Assembly (NCBI RefSeq): GCF_027460265.1
Contig: NZ_JAPZBC010000001.1
Coordinates: forward strand, 3,116,001-3,180,000
Length of the DNA: 64,000 nt
DNA from: Streptomyces sp. WMMC940
Lineage (GTDB): Bacteria > Actinomycetota > Actinomycetes > Streptomycetales > Streptomycetaceae
Reading direction: 5' to 3'
Part shown: positions 43,891 to 52,652 of the stretch, in pieces
Numbering within the stretch: position 1 is the first letter of the stretch
How the letters are laid out: every line of letters starts with the position of its first letter
Position numbers and translations under genes: made by a program
Notes under the pieces: generated by a model
Databases searched by the model: none
What the model saw: only the letters and a program-made list of their open reading frames with translations
What the model was told of the DNA's origin: nothing

Positions 43891-44267
43891 GACGGATCAC
43901 CTCCACAGCGGTACCTCTCCCAGGGTGCGCCGACCGCGGGCTGATCACCACCCCTTCCCCGTCCGTGCCGACGGCCCCGAGCTCGCCGTCGTTCGCCGGG
44001 CCCGGGTCGGTCCGCCCGCCGTACCGCGAAGCGGCACACGGCGCACTTCACCGGGCGCGGCGCGGCGGCTCGACCGGTGCCCCCCGAACTCGCGTCCCAC
44101 GCGGGGACGTACAAGGACGGCGACGCGGCCGTGACGCACTGGCGCAGCGACATGACGGACGCGCTCGCCCACCGACCGCACGCCGGTCACCACGCAGGCC
44201 CCGGTGCGGAGGCCGCCGTTCCCACACGGCGGCCTCCGTTGTCAGTGACGGCCTCTACCTTCGGACC
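43891..44267. other. 377-bp region between DUF1876 and DUF4253 genes
   Basis: No gene is recognised. A stretch on the plus strand from about 44077 has a codon-like base pattern (PPELASHAGTYKDGDAAVTHWRSDMTDALAH) and could be the end of a decayed gene, because a strong hairpin follows it at 44208. The first 60 bp hold the promoter of the DUF1876 gene. Confidence 0.5.
44208..44237 (+). terminator. Strong hairpin upstream of the DUF4253 gene
   Basis: GGAGGCCGCCGT (44208-44219) is exactly complementary to 44226-44237 around a 6-base loop and is followed by GTTGTC. It sits 31 bp before the DUF4253 start, so it is either the terminator of a lost upstream gene or a leader element of that gene. Confidence 0.65.
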
Positions 44268-45062
44268 ATGGCGATGCTTCCCAACCCTCTGCCGGCCCTG
44301 GCCACCGACCCCACGGGCCGGACCCTGGGCCTCGATCTGCCTCCCGGCCGCCTGGTGGACACCACCGTCGACGGGCCTTGGCACGAGCCCCTTCTCTGGT
44401 ACGGCGACGAACCGGCCGCTCCCGGCGCCTGGGACCGCCTCCTCCCCGCCCGCCGGGCGGGCGGACTGCATCCCCTGCTGATCGGCGGCGACGGTGGCCC
44501 GCACGAGTGGGAGCTGGCGCCGCAACGGGTGTCGTATCCGGGGGACCACGACGCCGAAGAGGTGCTCGCGGAGTTCTGGGACTCCGGTGCGGCGGAAGAG
44601 TCGGGCGCCGACGCCGACTGGCCCGGCCTGGCCGCCGGCGGCGCGCTGGTGGAGGATCCGGACCGGCTCGCAGCCGAGGCCGCGGACGCGCTGTCCGTCG
44701 GCGCGGGCGGCGATGTGCTGAAGGGCGCCCGCCCAGCTCTGGTCCGCGCCCGCCGCAGCGCCGACATACCGGCGGCCATCGGCTGGTCGGGCCCGCTCGA
44801 CCACGAGGGGGACGTGGCCCGCCTCTGCTCGGTCCTGCGGTCGTGGGAGGACCGCTTCGGCATACGGGTCGTCGGGCTGTCCTTCGACCGGCTGGTCCTC
44901 TCCGTGGCCGCGCCGCCCACCAGGACCGCGGACGCCGAGGCTCTCGCGGCCGAGCACCTCGCGTTCTGCCCGGACAGTGTCCGGCAGGGTCCGCGCCCCG
45001 GCCTCCGGTCCCATGCCCAGCGTCTCCTCGGAGCCCCCGTCTGGACGTTCTCGTGGGACTGA
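44268..45062 (+). CDS. DUF4253 protein
   Basis: A 264-residue soluble protein. The C-terminal 110 residues match DUF4253: DIPAAIGWSGPLDHEGDVARLCSVLRSWEDRFGIRVVGLSFDRLVLSVAAPP, then AEALAAEHLAFCPDSV and the terminal GAPVWTFSWD. The N-terminal part is acidic and Ala-rich with no known domain. DUF4253 is frequent in actinobacteria and sometimes lies near immunity-type genes, but no partner toxin is seen here. ATG 44268 gives the shortest product with the conserved N-terminus. Confidence 0.85.
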   Translation: MAMLPNPLPALATDPTGRTLGLDLPPGRLVDTTVDGPWHEPLLWYGDEPAAPGAWDRLLPARRAGGLHPLLIGGDGGPHEWELAPQRVSYPGDHDAEEVLAEFWDSGAAEESGADADWPGLAAGGALVEDPDRLAAEAADALSVGAGGDVLKGARPALVRARRSADIPAAIGWSGPLDHEGDVARLCSVLRSWEDRFGIRVVGLSFDRLVLSVAAPPTRTADAEALAAEHLAFCPDSVRQGPRPGLRSHAQRLLGAPVWTFSWD

Positions 45063-45128
45063 GGACACCCGGCCGGCCGCGCGGCCTGTGGCCGTGCGAC
45101 CCTCGGGTCTCCACGCGGCCCCGGGCCG

Positions 45129-46127
45129 CTACGCGCGGCCGAGCTTCTGTGCGACCTCCGTCGCCCAGTACGTCAGGATCATCTGCGCGCCCGCGCGCCG
45201 GATGCCGGTCAGGGTCTCCAGGATGGCTTTGTCGCGCTCGATCCAGCCCTTCTCGGCAGCGGCCTCGACCATCGCGTACTCCCCGCTGATCTGGTACGCG
45301 GCGACGGGCACGTCCACGGACCCCGCCACCTTCGCCAGCACGTCGAGGTAGGGACCGGCGGGCTTGACCATGACCATGTCCGCGCCCTCCTCCAGGTCGA
45401 GCGCGAGTTCCCGCAGGGACTCCCGCAGGTTCGCCGGGTCCTGCTGGTACGTCTTGCGGTCTCCCGTCAGGGAGGAGGCGACCGCCTCGCGGAACGGCCC
45501 GTAGAACGCGGAGGAGTACTTCGCCGTGTACGCGAGGATCGACACGTCCTCCTTGCCGATGGTGTCGAGCGCGTCCCGGATCACCCCGACCTGGCCGTCC
45601 ATCATCCCGCTGGGGCCGACGACATGGACGCCGGCGTCCGCCTGGACCTGTGCCATCTCGGCGTAGCGCTCCAGCGTGGCGTCGTTGTCGACCCGGCCGT
45701 CCGCGTCGAGCACCCCGCAGTGGCCGTGGTCGGTGTACTCGTCCAGGCAGAGGTCGGACATGACGACCAGTTCGTCGCCGACCTCCTCCTTCACCGCTCG
45801 GACGGCGACCTGGAGGATGCCTCCCGGATCCGTGCCCGCGGTTCCGACGGCGTCCTTCTTCGCGTCCTCCGGCACGCCGAAGAGCATGATCCCGGAGACT
45901 CCGGCCTCCCGGGCCTCGACCGCGGCCTTCCTCAGCGTGTCCAGTGAGTGCTGCACGACCCCGGGCATCGCCGCGATCGGCACGGGCTCGCTCACGCCCT
46001 CCCGCACGAACGCGGGAAGGATCAGATCGGCGGGGTTCAGCCTCGTCTCGGCGACCATGCGCCGCATCGCGGGGGTGGTCCGCAGCCGTCGCGGCCGCGA
46101 TCCGGGGAAGGATCCGTACACAGTCAT
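45129..46127 (-). CDS. hemB: Delta-aminolevulinic acid dehydratase (porphobilinogen synthase)
   Basis: HemB condenses two 5-aminolevulinate molecules to porphobilinogen. The 332-residue product has both active-site lysines: LAYTAKYSS (Lys203) and [12 protein letters not shown] (Lys255). The metal region [14 protein letters not shown] has only two cysteines (127 and 137) with Asp/Tyr between them, as in Mg-using rather than full three-cysteine zinc enzymes. It follows the rex-hemACD operon in the same direction, but a hairpin at 46224 and a 150-bp gap suggest partly separate expression. Confidence 0.96.
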   Translation of the reverse strand: MTVYGSFPGSRPRRLRTTPAMRRMVAETRLNPADLILPAFVREGVSEPVPIAAMPGVVQHSLDTLRKAAVEAREAGVSGIMLFGVPEDAKKDAVGTAGTDPGGILQVAVRAVKEEVGDELVVMSDLCLDEYTDHGHCGVLDADGRVDNDATLERYAEMAQVQADAGVHVVGPSGMMDGQVGVIRDALDTIGKEDVSILAYTAKYSSAFYGPFREAVASSLTGDRKTYQQDPANLRESLRELALDLEEGADMVMVKPAGPYLDVLAKVAGSVDVPVAAYQISGEYAMVEAAAEKGWIERDKAILETLTGIRRAGAQMILTYWATEVAQKLGRA

Positions 46128-46223
46128 GCCCACCACGCTACGCCCGTGCGGGGACCGCTCTTGCCGACATGTTGTCCGCGGAAGCCGGCGAACGCCCCCG
46201 ACACGATCCGGTCCTGAGCGAAC

Positions 46224-46260
46224 GGAAAGGGGCCGCGGGGAACAGCCCGCGACCCCTTCC
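46224..46260 (-). terminator. Terminator between hemD and hemB
   Basis: GGAAAGGGGCCGCGGG pairs with CCCGCGACCCCTTCC with one bulge and one mismatch around a 5-base loop, 18 bp past the hemD stop on the minus strand. Confidence 0.7.
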
Positions 46261-46277
46261 GATCATGTCCTACGACG

Positions 46278-47936
46278 TCACGTCGTACGGCGCCTGCGTG
46301 CGCCCGGACGACGCTCGCTCGGCCGCGTCACCGGGTCGCCGGCCTCCCGTGCCGCCTCCCGGCGCCTCGCACCGAACTCGGCGAGCGCCTCGGCCAGCTT
46401 GTGGACCGACGGCTCGGGCGACAGCACGTCGACCCGCAGCCCGTGCTCCTCCGCCGTCTTGGCGGTCGCGGGCCCGATGCAGGCGATCACCGTCACGTTG
46501 TGCGGCTTGCCGGCGATACCGACCAGGTTCCGCACGGTGGACGACGAGGTGAAGAGCACTGCGTCAAAACCGCCGCCCTTGATCGCCTCCCGGGTCTCCG
46601 CCGGCGGCGGGGAGGCCCGCACGGTCCGGTAGGCCGTGACGTCGTCGACCTCCCAGCCCAGCTCGATCAGCCCTGCCACCAGGGTCTCGGTGGCGATGTC
46701 GGCCCGCGGCAGGAACACCCGGTCGATCGGGTCGAACACCGGGTCGTACGGCGGCCAGTCCTCCAGCAGCCCCGCCGCCGACTGCTCACCGCTCGGCACC
46801 AGATCCGGCTTGACGCCGAACTCGATCAGGGACCGTGCCGTCTGCTCGCCCACCGCCGCGACCTTGATCCCGGCGAAGGCACGGGCGTCCAGCCCGTACT
46901 CCTCGAACTTCTCCCGCACCGCCTTCACGGCGTTGACCGAGGTGAAGGCGATCCACTCGTAGCGGCCGGTCACCAGTCCCTTGACCGCGCGCTCCATCTG
47001 CTGCGGCGTGCGCGGCGGCTCGACGGCGATCGTCGGGACCTCGTGCGGCACGGCCCCGTAGGACCTGAGCTGGTCGGAGAGCGACGCGGCCTGCTCCTTC
47101 GTGCGCGGTACGAGCACCTTCCAGCCGAACAGCGGCTTGGACTCGAACCAGGCGAGCTGGTCGCGCTGCGCTGCGGCGCTGCGCTCACCGACCACGGCTA
47201 TGACCGGCCGGTGGCCCTCGGGCGACGGCAGCACCTTGCCCTGCTTGAACACCTGGGCGATCGTGCCGAGCGTCGCGGTCCAGGTCCGCTGCCGCGTCGT
47301 CGTACCGGCCACCGTCACCGTCAGCGGGGTGTCGGGCTTGCGCCCGGCCGTCACCAGCTCTCCCGCCGCCGACGCCACGGCGTCCAGCGTCGTGGACACG
47401 ACGACGGTGCCGTCGGAGGCGCCGACCTCGGTCCAGCAGCGGGCGTCCGCCGTCCGGGCGTCGATGAACCGCACGTCCGTGCCCTGGGCGTCACGCAGCG
47501 GCACACCGGCGTAGGCGGGCACGCCCACGGCGGTCGCCACTCCCGGCACGACCTCGAAGGGGATGCCCTCGGCGGCGCAGGCGAGCATCTCGGCGCCCGC
47601 GTCGCCGTCGAGCCCGGGGTCCCCGCTCACGGCACGGACCACCCGCTTGCCGCCCCGCACGGCCTCCATGACAAGATTGGCCGCGTCCCTCAACACGGGG
47701 ACATCGGCGGTTGTTGAGGCATCGTCAACAACCGTCAGCTCAGGCGTGCTCACTCCGGCGCGCGCGTGACCGCGCACGACGTCGAGGACTTCCGGCTCGG
47801 CGATCAATACGTCCGCGCCCGCCAGCGCCTCGACGGCGCGCAGCGTCAGCAGGCCCGGATCGCCGGGACCGGCGCCGAGGAAGGTGACCTGCCCGTGTAC
47901 GGGACCAGCCGGGACGTTCGAGGTGGTGGGGCTCAA
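46278..47936 (-). CDS. hemD: Fused uroporphyrinogen-III C-methyltransferase / uroporphyrinogen-III synthase
   Basis: A 552-residue bifunctional protein. Residues about 15-255 form a CobA/SUMT-like methylase domain (VTFLGAGPGDPGLLTLRAVEAL; VRAVSGDPGLDGDAGAEMLACAAEGIPFEVVPGVATAV). Residues about 265-520 form HemD (LVPRTKEQAASLSDQLRSYGAVPHEVPTIAVEPP ... FTSVNAVKAVREKFEEYG). It closes the tetrapyrrole ring and may direct part of it to sirohaem. The methylase lacks some usual substrate residues, so its activity is uncertain. The start is TTG 47936: it overlaps the hemC TGA, and GGGGGAG lies eight bases upstream in hemC. Confidence 0.93.
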   Translation of the reverse strand: MSPTTSNVPAGPVHGQVTFLGAGPGDPGLLTLRAVEALAGADVLIAEPEVLDVVRGHARAGVSTPELTVVDDASTTADVPVLRDAANLVMEAVRGGKRVVRAVSGDPGLDGDAGAEMLACAAEGIPFEVVPGVATAVGVPAYAGVPLRDAQGTDVRFIDARTADARCWTEVGASDGTVVVSTTLDAVASAAGELVTAGRKPDTPLTVTVAGTTTRQRTWTATLGTIAQVFKQGKVLPSPEGHRPVIAVVGERSAAAQRDQLAWFESKPLFGWKVLVPRTKEQAASLSDQLRSYGAVPHEVPTIAVEPPRTPQQMERAVKGLVTGRYEWIAFTSVNAVKAVREKFEEYGLDARAFAGIKVAAVGEQTARSLIEFGVKPDLVPSGEQSAAGLLEDWPPYDPVFDPIDRVFLPRADIATETLVAGLIELGWEVDDVTAYRTVRASPPPAETREAIKGGGFDAVLFTSSSTVRNLVGIAGKPHNVTVIACIGPATAKTAEEHGLRVDVLSPEPSVHKLAEALAEFGARRREAAREAGDPVTRPSERRPGARRRRTT

Positions 47937-48910
47937 AGTGCTCGCTCCCCCATAAGACCGGCCGCGCCCTTGGCGAGCATCTCGGAGGCGAGTTCACGCC
48001 CGAGTGCCACGGCTTCGTCGTGCGACGTGGGCACGGGACCGGTGATGGACAGCTGCACCAGCGTGGAACCGTCGGTGGTACCGACGACGCCCCGCAGGCG
48101 CATTTCATGAACAGCCTGTTCGTCGGCAGGCAGGTCGGCCAGCGCACCCACGGGCGCACTGCAGCCGGCCTCCAGGGCGGCGAGCAGGGACCGCTCGGCG
48201 GTCACGGCGGCCCGGGTGTACGGGTCGTCGAGCTCGGCGAGCGTGGCGGCGAGGGCGGTGTCGGCCGCCGGGCACTCCACCGCCAGGGCCCCCTGGCCGG
48301 GGGCGGGCAGGATCGCGTCGACCGGCAGGAAGTCGGTCGCCTCCTCGATCCGGCCGATACGGTTCAGGCCGGCCGCGGCGAGAACCACCGCGTCCAGTTC
48401 CCCGTTCCGCACGAAACCGATGCGGGTGTCGACGTTCCCGCGGATCGGCACGGTCTCGATCTGCAGCCCGTGCGAGCGGGCGTACGCGTTGAGCTGCGCC
48501 ATCCGGCGCGGCGAGCCGGTGCCCACCCTGGCGCCCCTCGGCAGCCGGCCGAGCGTCAGCCCGTCCCGGGCGACCAGGACGTCGCGCGGGTCCTCCCGCC
48601 GCGGGATCGCGGCCAGCGCGAGGTCGTCCGGCTGCGTGGTCGGCAGGTCCTTCAGGGAGTGCACCGCGAAGTCGACCTCTCCCGCGAGCAGCGCGTCGCG
48701 CAGCGCGGTGACGAACACACCGGTGCCGCCGATCTGCGCCAGCTGCTCGCGCGAGGTGTCGCCGTACGTGGTGATCTCCACCAGCTCGACGGGGCGGCCG
48801 GTCAGCCGCCGCACCGCCTCCGCCACATGCCCGGACTGGGCCATGGCGAGCTTGCTGCGCCTGGTTCCGAGCCGCAGGGGCCGCTCGGTCCCCGATGCCC
48901 TCTCGGTCAT
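47933..48910 (-). CDS. hemC: Porphobilinogen deaminase (hydroxymethylbilane synthase)
   Basis: HemC polymerises four porphobilinogens into hydroxymethylbilane. The 325-residue product carries the dipyrromethane cofactor cysteine in AALEAGCSAPVGA (Cys250). The substrate-binding segments GTRRSKLAMAQ, HSLKDLPT, GTGSPRRMAQL and RGNVDTRI are complete. Its ATG overlaps the hemA TGA (ATGA) and its own end overlaps the hemD TTG, so the three genes are translationally chained. Confidence 0.97.
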   Translation of the reverse strand: MTERASGTERPLRLGTRRSKLAMAQSGHVAEAVRRLTGRPVELVEITTYGDTSREQLAQIGGTGVFVTALRDALLAGEVDFAVHSLKDLPTTQPDDLALAAIPRREDPRDVLVARDGLTLGRLPRGARVGTGSPRRMAQLNAYARSHGLQIETVPIRGNVDTRIGFVRNGELDAVVLAAAGLNRIGRIEEATDFLPVDAILPAPGQGALAVECPAADTALAATLAELDDPYTRAAVTAERSLLAALEAGCSAPVGALADLPADEQAVHEMRLRGVVGTTDGSTLVQLSITGPVPTSHDEAVALGRELASEMLAKGAAGLMGERAL

Positions 48911-50262
48911 ACTCGCCCTCGGTTCTTGATGTCGGCGTCGGTGACGTCGGCCCGGCTGACGGAGGCGACCGTCTCCGGGTCGAGGTCGAAGAGTGTGCGC
49001 AGCGCGTCCGCGTACCCGGCGCCGCCGGGTTCGGCCGCGAGCTGCTTGATCCGCACGGTGGGCGCGTGCAGGAGCTTGTCGACGACCCGTCGGACCGTCT
49101 GGGAGACCTCGGCGCGCTGGCGCTCGTCGAGGTCGGGCAGCCGGCCCTCCAGCCGGGCGATCTCGCTCGCCACGACATCGGCGGCCATGGTGCGCAGCGC
49201 GACCACGGTGGGCGTGATGTGCGCGGCGCGCTGGGCGGCGCCGAAAGCGGCGACCTCGGCGGCCACGATGGTCCGGACCCGGTCGACGTCGGCGGCCATG
49301 GGGGCGTCCGCGGACGCCTCGGCGAGCGATTCGATGTCGACGAGGCGGACTCCGTCGAGCCGGTGGACCGCGGCGTCGATGTCCCGGGGCATGGCGAGGT
49401 CGAGCAGCGCCAGCCGTCCCGTACGGCGCTCGAGCGCGGCCTCGACCGCCTCGGTCCTCAGCACCAGCCCGGTGGCGCCGGTGCAGGAGACGACGACGTC
49501 GGCACCTGCCAGTTCGTCGCCGACCGAGACCATGTCGACGGCCCGGGCGCGGACGCCCGTCCCGCCGGGTTCGGTCAGGATCCGGACCAGCCGGTCGGCT
49601 CGCTCACGGGTGCGGTTCGCGACGACGATCTCGGCGACCCCGGCGCGCGCCAGCGTGGCCGCCGCGAGGGAGGACATCGAGCCCGCACCGATGACGAGCG
49701 CGGTCCTGCCCGCGGCCCACTCCTCGGTGGGGGTGCCGTCGGCCAGCTGTTCCAGTCCGAAGGTGACGAGCGACTGCCCGGCCCGGTCGATCCCGGTCTC
49801 GCTGTGGGCGCGCTTGCCGACCCGCAGGGACTGCTGGAACAGGTCGTTCAGCAGCCGGCCCGCACTGTGCAGCTCCTGGCCGAGCGCCAGGGAGTCCTTG
49901 ATCTGACCGAGGATCTGGCCCTCGCCGACGACCATCGAGTCCAGCCCGCAGGCCACCGAGAACAGATGGTGGACGGCCCGGTCCTCGTAGTGCACGTACA
50001 GATAGGGGGTGAGCTCCTCCAGGCCGACGCCGCTGTGCTGGGAGAGCAGGGTCGACAGCTCGGCGACCCCGGCGTGGAACTTGTCCACGTCGGCGTAGAG
50101 CTCGATGCGGTTGCAGGTGGCGAGGACGGCCGCCTCCGCCGCTGGTTCCGCGGCAAGGGCGTCCTGAAGCAGCTTGCCCTGGGTGTCCACGGAGAGGGAG
50201 GCCCGCTCCAGGACGCTGACGGGGGCGCTGCGGTGGCTGAGGCCGACGACCAGGAGACTCAT
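48907..50262 (-). CDS. hemA: Glutamyl-tRNA reductase
   Basis: HemA reduces glutamyl-tRNA with NADPH to glutamate-1-semialdehyde, the committed step of the C5 haem pathway. The 451-residue product has the nucleophilic cysteine in VLATCNRIELYA (Cys50), the VGEGQILGQIK segment, the NADPH-binding GAGSMSSLAAATLARAG and the C-terminal dimerisation domain. ATG 50262 overlaps the rex TGA by four bases and has no ribosome site of its own, so it depends on rex translation. Confidence 0.97.
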   Translation of the reverse strand: MSLLVVGLSHRSAPVSVLERASLSVDTQGKLLQDALAAEPAAEAAVLATCNRIELYADVDKFHAGVAELSTLLSQHSGVGLEELTPYLYVHYEDRAVHHLFSVACGLDSMVVGEGQILGQIKDSLALGQELHSAGRLLNDLFQQSLRVGKRAHSETGIDRAGQSLVTFGLEQLADGTPTEEWAAGRTALVIGAGSMSSLAAATLARAGVAEIVVANRTRERADRLVRILTEPGGTGVRARAVDMVSVGDELAGADVVVSCTGATGLVLRTEAVEAALERRTGRLALLDLAMPRDIDAAVHRLDGVRLVDIESLAEASADAPMAADVDRVRTIVAAEVAAFGAAQRAAHITPTVVALRTMAADVVASEIARLEGRLPDLDERQRAEVSQTVRRVVDKLLHAPTVRIKQLAAEPGGAGYADALRTLFDLDPETVASVSRADVTDADIKNRGRV

Positions 50263-51032
50263 GCCGGCATCACGGCGGGCACGTCCCCGTCGGGTCCCTT
50301 CCGGCCGTCGGCCGTTGCGGAAGTGCCGGTCGGGGCGACGGGCGGCACGGCGGCCTCGCCCTCGGTCTCCTCGCCGGCCTTGCGCTGCTCGTGGAAGGCG
50401 AGGATCTGCAGCTCGATCGAGAGGTCGACCTTGCGCACGTCCACGCCGTCCGGCACCGAGAGCACGGTGGGGGCGAAGTTGAGAATGGACGTCACACCGG
50501 CGGCGACGAGCCGCTCGCACACCTGCTGGGCGGCGCCCGCGGGGGTCGCGATGACCCCGATGGACACGCCGTTGTCCGAGATGATCTTCTCCAGCTCGTC
50601 CGTGTGCTGGACGGGGATGCCGGCGACCGGCTTGCCGGCCATCGCCGGGTCGGCGTCGATCAGCGCGGCCACCCGGAAGCCACGGGAGGCGAAGCCGCCG
50701 TAGTTGGCGAGCGCGGCGCCGAGGTTGCCGATACCGACGATCACAACCGGCCAGTCCTGGGTCAGGCCGAGCTCACGGGAGATCTGGTAGACGAGGTACT
50801 CGACGTCGTACCCGACGCCGCGGGTCCCGTAGGAGCCGAGGTACGAGAAGTCCTTGCGCAGCTTCGCCGAATTGACTCCCGCGGCGGCCGCGAGTTCCTC
50901 GGAGGAGACGGTCGGCACGGAGCGCTCCGACAGCGCGGTCAGCGCGCGGAGATACAGCGGAAGCCGGGCGACGGTGGCCTCGGGGATTCCTCGGCTGCGA
51001 GTCGCCGGTCGGTGGGTTCGGCCAGTTGCCAC
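50259..51032 (-). CDS. rex: Redox-sensing transcriptional repressor Rex
   Basis: Rex senses the NADH/NAD+ ratio and represses respiratory and haem genes when NADH is low. The 257-residue product has the N-terminal winged helix (PEATVARLPLYLRALTALSERSVPTVSSEELAAAAGVNSAKLRKDFSYLGSYGTRGVGYDVEYL) and a Rossmann domain with VVIVGIGNLGAALANYGGF. The Ala/Pro-rich tail of about 35 residues is typical of streptomycete Rex. GTG 51032 has CAGGAG five bases upstream. A Rex operator lies about 75 bp upstream (51106-51123), so it should control itself and hemACD. Confidence 0.97.
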   Translation of the reverse strand: MATGRTHRPATRSRGIPEATVARLPLYLRALTALSERSVPTVSSEELAAAAGVNSAKLRKDFSYLGSYGTRGVGYDVEYLVYQISRELGLTQDWPVVIVGIGNLGAALANYGGFASRGFRVAALIDADPAMAGKPVAGIPVQHTDELEKIISDNGVSIGVIATPAGAAQQVCERLVAAGVTSILNFAPTVLSVPDGVDVRKVDLSIELQILAFHEQRKAGEETEGEAAVPPVAPTGTSATADGRKGPDGDVPAVMPA

Positions 51033-51105
51033 GGTGCTCCTGCGGGATGAGCGAGGCTGGCGGCCATGCGTCCCAGGACCGCCCCGTCGAGAGCAGGCTA
51101 TGTCT

Positions 51106-51123
51106 TTGTGAACACGTGCACAA
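51106..51123. promoter_or_regulatory. Rex operator (ROP) of the rex-hemACD operon
   Basis: TTGTGAACACGTGCACAA matches the Rex consensus TTGTGAA-N4-TTCACAA at all but one base, and the flanks extend the palindrome to 22 bp (CTTTGTG...CACAAAG). It lies 74 bp upstream of the rex start codon, the position known for the autoregulated S. coelicolor rex-hem promoter. Confidence 0.92.
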
Positions 51124-51150
51124 AGATGGTGTCCGGTTTGTCCGTGCAAA

Positions 51151-51164
51151 GTGACCGGGGTCAC
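51151..51164. promoter_or_regulatory. Candidate Crp-type site upstream of rex
   Basis: GTGACCGGGGTCAC is a 6-2-6 perfect palindrome and fits the Streptomyces Crp motif GTG-N6-GNCAC. It is 28 bp from the Rex operator on the promoter-distal side. Binding is inference. Confidence 0.45.
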
Positions 51165-51303
51165 GCGAGCCGATCGCGCCATTCCGGAACCGCGGACGAC
51201 CGGCACCCGTTGCGAGTCCCACGGGGGCAAAGCGACACACACTCCTTACGGCCACGCCCCCGAGACCACAACAAAACGCCCACGATGGTAGCCGCCTTTC
51301 CGG

Positions 51304-51579
51304 TCACGCCCCCAGTTCGCGACGGAGCCTGCCGGCGTCCACGCGCCAGAACGTGTGCTGCTCCCCGTCCACGAGCACCACGGGGATCTGCTCCCAGTAG
51401 GCGCGGTGCAGCTCCTCGTCCCGGGTGATGTCCTTCTCCTCCCAGGACGCACCCGTCTCGGCGCACACCTGCTGGATCACGGACCGCGCGTCGTCACAGA
51501 GATGACACCCGGGCTTCCCGATCAGGGTCACCACACGGTCACCGGCCTTCTTCTTGCTACGCCGCAGCAGAGGACTCAT
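51304..51579 (-). CDS. Glutaredoxin-like protein
   Basis: A 91-residue thioredoxin-fold protein of the glutaredoxin-like (DUF836) type, with active site GKPGCHLCDDAR (CHLC) and a cis-proline in WEQIPVVLVDGEQ. It should reduce disulfides or mixed disulfides; in a mycothiol producer the electron donor is probably mycoredoxin or mycothiol rather than glutathione. It precedes rex on the same strand with a 271-bp gap, and this placement beside the redox sensor is conserved in streptomycetes as I recall. It is divergent from the HAD gene. Confidence 0.9.
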   Translation of the reverse strand: MSPLLRRSKKKAGDRVVTLIGKPGCHLCDDARSVIQQVCAETGASWEEKDITRDEELHRAYWEQIPVVLVDGEQHTFWRVDAGRLRRELGA

Positions 51580-51704
51580 GCCCCCATTCTCCGCCCGCGC
51601 GCGACACGCCCGAACGGCCCCTTTAACAATCCGGCCGCGGAGAGTTCACGCCTTCGCATCCCGGCCAGTCGGGAACTGCCGAACGGACTGGCTATGCTCA
51701 CGAC

Positions 51705-52652
51705 ATGGCCGCACTGGGATGGCTCACCCCCCGCAGGCGCTCCTCGACCGCCCGGAGCGTTCTCGCCGGCGAGGCCGCTGCCGAGGCAGCACGCAAGACC
51801 TCACAGCAGTTCGAGGCGGACGCCCGGGCCCGGACCGACGCGGACACCGCACCGTCCGAGCCCGACTTCCCCGTGGCCGGGGACATCAGCGCCGCCGCGT
51901 TCTTCGACCTGGACAACACCGTCATGCAGGGCGCCGCGATCTTCCACTTCGGCCGCGGGCTGTACAAGCGGAAGTTCTTCCAGCGCCGGGAGCTGGCGAG
52001 GTTCGCCTGGCAGCAGACGTGGTTCCGGATCGCGGGTGTCGAGGACCCCGAGCACATGCAGGACGTGCGCGAGTCGGCACTGTCCATCGTCAAGGGCCAC
52101 CGGGTCTCCGAACTGATGTCGATCGGCGAGGAGATCTACGACGAGTACATGGCCGACCGCATCTGGCCGGGCACCCGCGCCCTCGCCCAGGCCCACCTCG
52201 ACGCGGGCCAGAAGGTGTGGCTGGTCACCGCCGCGCCGGTGGAGACCGCGACGATCATCGCCCGCCGACTGGGACTGACCGGCGCGCTCGGCACGGTCGC
52301 CGAGTCCGTCGACGGCGTCTACACGGGCAAGCTCGTCGGCGAGCCGCTGCACGGCCCGGCCAAGGCCGAGGCGGTGCGGGCCCTCGCGAGCGCCGAGAAC
52401 CTCGACCTCGCCCGCTGTGCGGCCTACAGCGACTCGCACAACGACATCCCGATGCTCTCCCTCGTGGGACACCCGTACGCCATCAACCCGGACACGAAAC
52501 TGCGCAAGCACGCTCGTGAGCGGGACTGGCGGCTGCGCGACTACCGCACGGGCCGCAAGGCGGCGAAGGTCGGCATCCCGGCCGCGGCGGGAGTCGGCGC
52601 CCTCGCGGGCGGTACGGCCGCGGCCGTGGCCCTGCACCGCCGCCGGCGCTGA
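51705..52652 (+). CDS. HAD-IB (SerB-like) hydrolase with C-terminal membrane helix
   Basis: A 315-residue haloacid dehalogenase-type phosphatase. The nucleophile motif is AAFFDLDNTVMQG, the second motif VWLVTAAPVETA, the lysine LHGPAKAEAVRALA and the acidic pair AYSDSHNDIPML. It therefore has a complete phosphoserine phosphatase-like site. An Ala-rich 60-residue N-terminal leader and a final glycine-rich helix with RRRR flank the domain, suggesting membrane association. Relatives have been linked to wall lipid or phospholipid metabolism, but the substrate is unknown. ATG 51705 lacks a good ribosome site. Confidence 0.88.
   Translation: MAALGWLTPRRRSSTARSVLAGEAAAEAARKTSQQFEADARARTDADTAPSEPDFPVAGDISAAAFFDLDNTVMQGAAIFHFGRGLYKRKFFQRRELARFAWQQTWFRIAGVEDPEHMQDVRESALSIVKGHRVSELMSIGEEIYDEYMADRIWPGTRALAQAHLDAGQKVWLVTAAPVETATIIARRLGLTGALGTVAESVDGVYTGKLVGEPLHGPAKAEAVRALASAENLDLARCAAYSDSHNDIPMLSLVGHPYAINPDTKLRKHARERDWRLRDYRTGRKAAKVGIPAAAGVGALAGGTAAAVALHRRRR

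Noticed and set aside
44268..45062. Toxin immunity system around the DUF4253 gene
   Set aside because: No toxin, polymorphic effector or secretion gene lies next to it; flanking genes are argS, DUF1876 and hemB.
48020..49906. 628-residue plus-strand frame over hemC and hemA
   Set aside because: Antisense to two overlapping hem genes whose active-site residues are all present.
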